From: Schlesneria paludicola DSM 18645
Lineage (GTDB): Bacteria > Planctomycetota > Planctomycetia > Planctomycetales > Planctomycetaceae
Direction of reading: 5' to 3'
Assembly (NCBI GenBank): GCA_945876035.1
Contig: CAMCMU010000011.1
Coordinates: 1 to 64,000, forward strand
DNA length: 64,000 nt
How positions within the stretch are numbered: the first letter of the stretch is position 1; each line of letters starts with the position of its first letter. This document shows, in pieces, positions 61,401-64,000 of this stretch. The position numbers were made by a program, and so were the translations under genes. The notes beneath the pieces were generated by a model. That model had not been told where the DNA came from. It searched no databases and worked only from the letters and a program-made list of their open reading frames with translations.

Positions 61401-61679
61401 TCATACAACGCAGCAAGAGAGGCGAAGAATTCCAGAAATCGCCATGATTTCGGCTTTCTGTAGTTCTTCGAGGCCCTGTTTGTTCCCTGCAGAGGAGATT
61501 CCCGACTTGACCTTCAGGGCATTCGATTTGATGGTCAACTTTTCCGCCAAGCGACCGATTCCGGTTGCATCCTCACGATAAAAACATTCAAATCGTTCAT
61601 CGATACCCTGCGTTTGACATGACTCATAATCGCATTCAGGTCGTGACCTTAGGCCACAACCTCCGGCAAGCCGTCCGCT
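61401..61679 (-). pseudogene. Start-less reading frame, possible gene remnant
   Basis: 92 codons are open between stops, with no ATG or GTG near the front. The product is protein-like in the middle: CQTQGIDERFECFYREDATG, then IGRLAEKLTIKSNALKVKSG and AGNKQGLEELQKAEIMAIS. No family is recognised. The charge pattern is more regular than expected by chance, so it may be the decayed end of a gene, bordered at its 5' side by the inverted repeat. Confidence 0.25.
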
Positions 61680-61695
61680 TTACCCAAATGAGACT

Positions 61696-61741
61696 TTACC
61701 ATCAATTCACGGCCCTTCTTGGGGCTCGGAATTGATGGTAA
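61696..61741. repeat. Large inverted repeat between the regulator and the SRPBCC gene
   Basis: Arms TTACCATCAATTC (61696-61708) and GAATTGATGGTAA (61729-61741) match perfectly over 13 bp. An inner GCCC/GGGC pair closes the loop. It is close to the SRPBCC upstream region and could be an operator, a terminator, or the end of a small mobile element. Confidence 0.6.
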
Positions 61742-61938
61742 GGGACTTCTTAAACAGGAACCGGACTAATGATCGCAAATCTTCCATAAACCATGTTCTA
61801 GCCGGTTCTCTCTCAGCAACCGCAGTCCAAGATCGTTGGCGTCCGTGGTTGCTCTGGGCGAATCGGCTCATCGCTTTCGGGCGTCATCGTCCATACCGTA
61901 TTCACGCGTTCACTTCCCGGCAAATGATGGGTAACGCC

Positions 61939-62424
61939 ATGTCGATGTATCGACTGATTCGAGAACAAATCATTGCACGCCCAGTGGAAGAAGTATTTCG
62001 TTTTTTTGCGGACGCGAGCAATCTGAAAATGCTGATCCCTCCGAGACTGCGGTTTCAGATTCTGACGCCTGGCGACATCGAGATGCGGGGCGGAACAATT
62101 ATTCAATATGCTCTACGAATTCATGGTGTTCCCATTCGTTGGATGGCCACGATCACCGAATGGAACCCACCGTTTGAATTTGTGGATACCCAACTGCAAG
62201 GACCGTATCTCTTCTGGCAACACCGACACACGTTTGAGCCTCTCGACAAGGCAACTCGAATGATCGACGAAGTGAATTATCGTCTTCCGCTGGGTTGGAT
62301 CGGCCAAGCCATGCACTCATTGCTGATTCGAGACGATTTGGAAACCATCTTTAACTATCGCAAGCGGGCGGTCATTCGCCAGTTTGAAACCCGCCCCCCA
62401 AACGCACCCGTGGGCTTGGACTAG
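61939..62424 (+). CDS. SRPBCC-family (START-like) protein
   Basis: 161 residues: MSMYRLIREQIIARPVEEVF, then FADASNLKMLIPPRLRFQIL, TEWNPPFEFVDTQLQGPYLF and a conserved YRLPLGWIGQAMHSLLIRDD. This is the helix-grip fold of the cyclase/dehydrase group that neighbours photolyase and LitR genes in many bacteria; it binds hydrophobic ligands. A longer in-frame start at 61732 exists, but the extension is Arg-rich and non-homologous. A photolyase gene lies about 1.1 kb downstream on the same strand. Confidence 0.8.
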   Translation: MSMYRLIREQIIARPVEEVFRFFADASNLKMLIPPRLRFQILTPGDIEMRGGTIIQYALRIHGVPIRWMATITEWNPPFEFVDTQLQGPYLFWQHRHTFEPLDKATRMIDEVNYRLPLGWIGQAMHSLLIRDDLETIFNYRKRAVIRQFETRPPNAPVGLD

Positions 62425-63512
62425 TGCGGTCTTGGAAAGTCTCCCGCGCGCAGGCTGCGATGTTTGAAACACCGGACGCTGGTCGATTTCGAACGCCGCA
62501 TGGTTCCTGGATCCGAGTCGAAAACGTGATTGCGTTGAGTTCTCCAAATCCGATCGCAAATTTGTCCGCGTTCCCGTTTTTTGGTTGATACATCGAGAGT
62601 CTTTCCCGCCTGTCCTCAGCGAATGCGTGTCACGATTTCTTGAACAGCAAATTCAGTTTCAATGAGATTTCTTCTAATCCAACTCTCCGCTATTGTCCCA
62701 GACGTTAGAGCTCGAACGACACTTTTTGTTCAACATCATGTCGCTGGAATTCGAGCCAAAAACGATCTCCCCTGCGAAGTGGTCGGATCACGATTTGTCT
62801 CGTTCATTCCACGTAGCAGCCAATAAAATTCTGGGGCAAATGCCGCGGCGGCGTTGATCACGTTGCGCAGGCCACGATCAGAAACGAAATGGCGGTCACC
62901 CTCGACCTCAGTGGTACAGGTGAGGCGTAGCAGGCCCTTTCCACACATCTTGATTGAATGCCAGTCACCGGCGATGTTTGATCCGCTTGGCTTAGCCGAT
63001 GCGGAGCAGATCAATGCTCTGCACGCGTTTGGCTTTGGCGGCAGATGGTGTGACATCGCGACGGCCACTCATCGATCCACCGAACGAGCGACAACGTGGC
63101 GACAGAAGGCCGCTCAATCGCGGTTCGATTCCCCCCACTGGCTGGCGAAGAGCGGTGGCATCGATACCCCTTGAAGGCTGGTAATTAATGCCGGCGACAC
63201 CTGGTCACAATGTGCCCGACGGGTTCTTCGGCCTCGCCCGGGCAGGTCTATTCTTATGGATCGGGGTCGCCGCCTGGCTGATGTAGTAGCGTGACCAAGA
63301 GAATTCCGTTCGCACAGCCGCGATGAGGTTCGGCATTCTACTGGCGCTCAACACACCCGGCTTTGTCGGCTTCTCTCGTTGTGGATTTCGATCGTCAGTG
63401 TCAGCATCGCATTTCAAAGCAAGTCGACCGGCACCACATGGCTGCTGACTTTGGACCTCGTTTGGACATCCTTCGCGACCCTGTTAGACTGGTTCACTGG
63501 GAGGGTGAACTC
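62425..63512. other. 1.1-kb gap between the SRPBCC and photolyase genes
   Basis: No confident gene. Fragments are suggestive: a plus-strand 32-codon frame at 63188 (MPATPGHNVPDGFFGLARAG, then LFLWIGVAAWLM) that looks like the end of a membrane segment, and a minus-strand frame at 62736-63068. In other bacteria an epimerase gene often sits here, so decay of a missing cluster gene is possible. Only the SD of the photolyase is clear. Confidence 0.4.
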
Positions 63513-64000
63513 ATGATCAGCGAACAGTGCGTGCCCCAGATCCGCCGACGGAATTGCAACGACGCGCCGATCCGAGTGGACGGCGACTTCGTACTGTATT
63601 GGATGATCGCATTTCGGCGAACGACTTGGAATTTCAGCCTGCAACGTGCCGTCGAATTGGCCGTGGAGTTACAAAAGCCGTTGGTCATCTTCGAGCCGCT
63701 GCGAATCAGGTATCGCTGGGCGAGTGACCGGATTCATCGGTTCGTGATCGATGGAATGGCCAACAATGCTGCGTGCATCGACGCTGCGAAAAATCCCGGA
63801 GTGTTGTACTTCCCGTATGTCGAACCGACAACCGACGCTGGCAAAGGGTTGTTGTCCGCACTGGCCGAACGCTCTTGCGTCATTGTGACCGATGACTTCC
63901 CCTCGTCCTTTCTACCACGCATGGTCGCTGCGGCGGCATCTCAGTTACCGATTCGACTGGAGTCCGTAGATTCCAACGGGCTGCTACCGATGCGCGCGAC
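63513..64000 (+). CDS. Class II-like DNA photolyase, N-terminal part (runs off the window)
   Basis: 163 residues seen, open to the window end. The ATG at 63513 is preceded by GGGAGGGTG. The product starts MISEQCVPQIRRRNCNDAPI and has VDGDFVLYWMIAFRRTTWNF followed by RAVELAVELQKPLVIFEPLR and SDRIHRFVIDGM, matching the N-terminal antenna domain of class II-type photolyases; the FAD-binding half is outside the window. It repairs UV-induced cyclobutane dimers with blue light. Its position next to the SRPBCC and MerR/B12-type genes is the usual one in light-response clusters. Confidence 0.85.
   Translation, partial: MISEQCVPQIRRRNCNDAPIRVDGDFVLYWMIAFRRTTWNFSLQRAVELAVELQKPLVIFEPLRIRYRWASDRIHRFVIDGMANNAACIDAAKNPGVLYFPYVEPTTDAGKGLLSALAERSCVIVTDDFPSSFLPRMVAAAASQLPIRLESVDSNGLLPMRA

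Larger units (their letters stand above)
61229..61938. other. Divergent region between the regulator and SRPBCC genes
   Basis: It should contain the operator of the MerR-type regulator. No TGTACA-like half-sites characteristic of CarH operators are seen. It holds a start-less minus-strand frame (61401-61679) and a large inverted repeat (61696-61741), both listed. The in-frame extension 61732-61938 upstream of the chosen SRPBCC start is probably non-coding. Confidence 0.5.

Noticed and set aside
62736-63174. Two opposing frames of about 106-110 codons in the gap before the photolyase
   Set aside because: Neither has an SD nor a convincing family pattern, and they overlap each other.

Overview
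The window looks like chromosome from a member of the Planctomycetota (Planctomycetales type). The evidence is the gene content: DUF1559 pseudopilin, DUF1501, ThuA, secreted TIM-barrel isomerase and beta-propeller proteins, a cysteine-rich YTV cell-wall protein, a planctomycete-type porin, and a 23S rRNA gene with its own promoter and no 16S gene directly upstream. Many start sites could be refined with a visible Shine-Dalgarno (SD) sequence and several use GTG or TTG.

Layout. 1-652: 5' part of a 23S rRNA gene (minus), preceded by a near-consensus promoter. 1-20 kb: mostly minus-strand envelope and secreted proteins (AsmA-like giant, GT-C glycosyltransferase, GATase-like protein, isomerase, YceI, MMPL exporter, PH-domain protein, SUMF1-like lipoprotein, M28 peptidase), with a PEGA lipoprotein and a DUF1559 pseudopilin on plus. 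20-29 kb: a secreted protein of unknown function, ThuA, peptidase T, a HExxH protein and a short UvrC. 29-41 kb: surface-protein region (YTV protein, secreted cyanophycinase-like peptidase, porin, Cys/Ala repeat protein with HEAT repeats) around housekeeping genes rpmE, prfA, prmC and a UDP-glucuronate-epimerase-like gene. 40-50 kb: asnS, initiator tRNA, a cyclophilin that looks eukaryotic, a RecQ-like helicase, and gyrA coupled to rfbB. 49-53 kb: DUF1501 and a YdeP-type molybdopterin oxidoreductase.

53.7-64 kb is the most interesting part. A seven-gene minus-strand operon runs MerR/B12-binding-type regulator, secreted beta-propeller protein, FAD oxidoreductase, DUF1365, CFA-family methyltransferase, second CFA-family methyltransferase, DUF1295; the last five genes are joined by four consecutive 4-base ATGA overlaps. 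On the other side of the regulator, on plus, lie an SRPBCC protein and the start of a class II-like photolyase that runs off the window. Related sets in other bacteria are light- or singlet-oxygen-induced and alter membrane fatty acids. Two departures make this copy unusual: the regulator has lost the residues that ligate cobalamin in CarH/LitR, and the first methyltransferase has lost two of the bicarbonate-site residues of true cyclopropane synthases. Both are read directly from the translation, but the functional consequences are inference.
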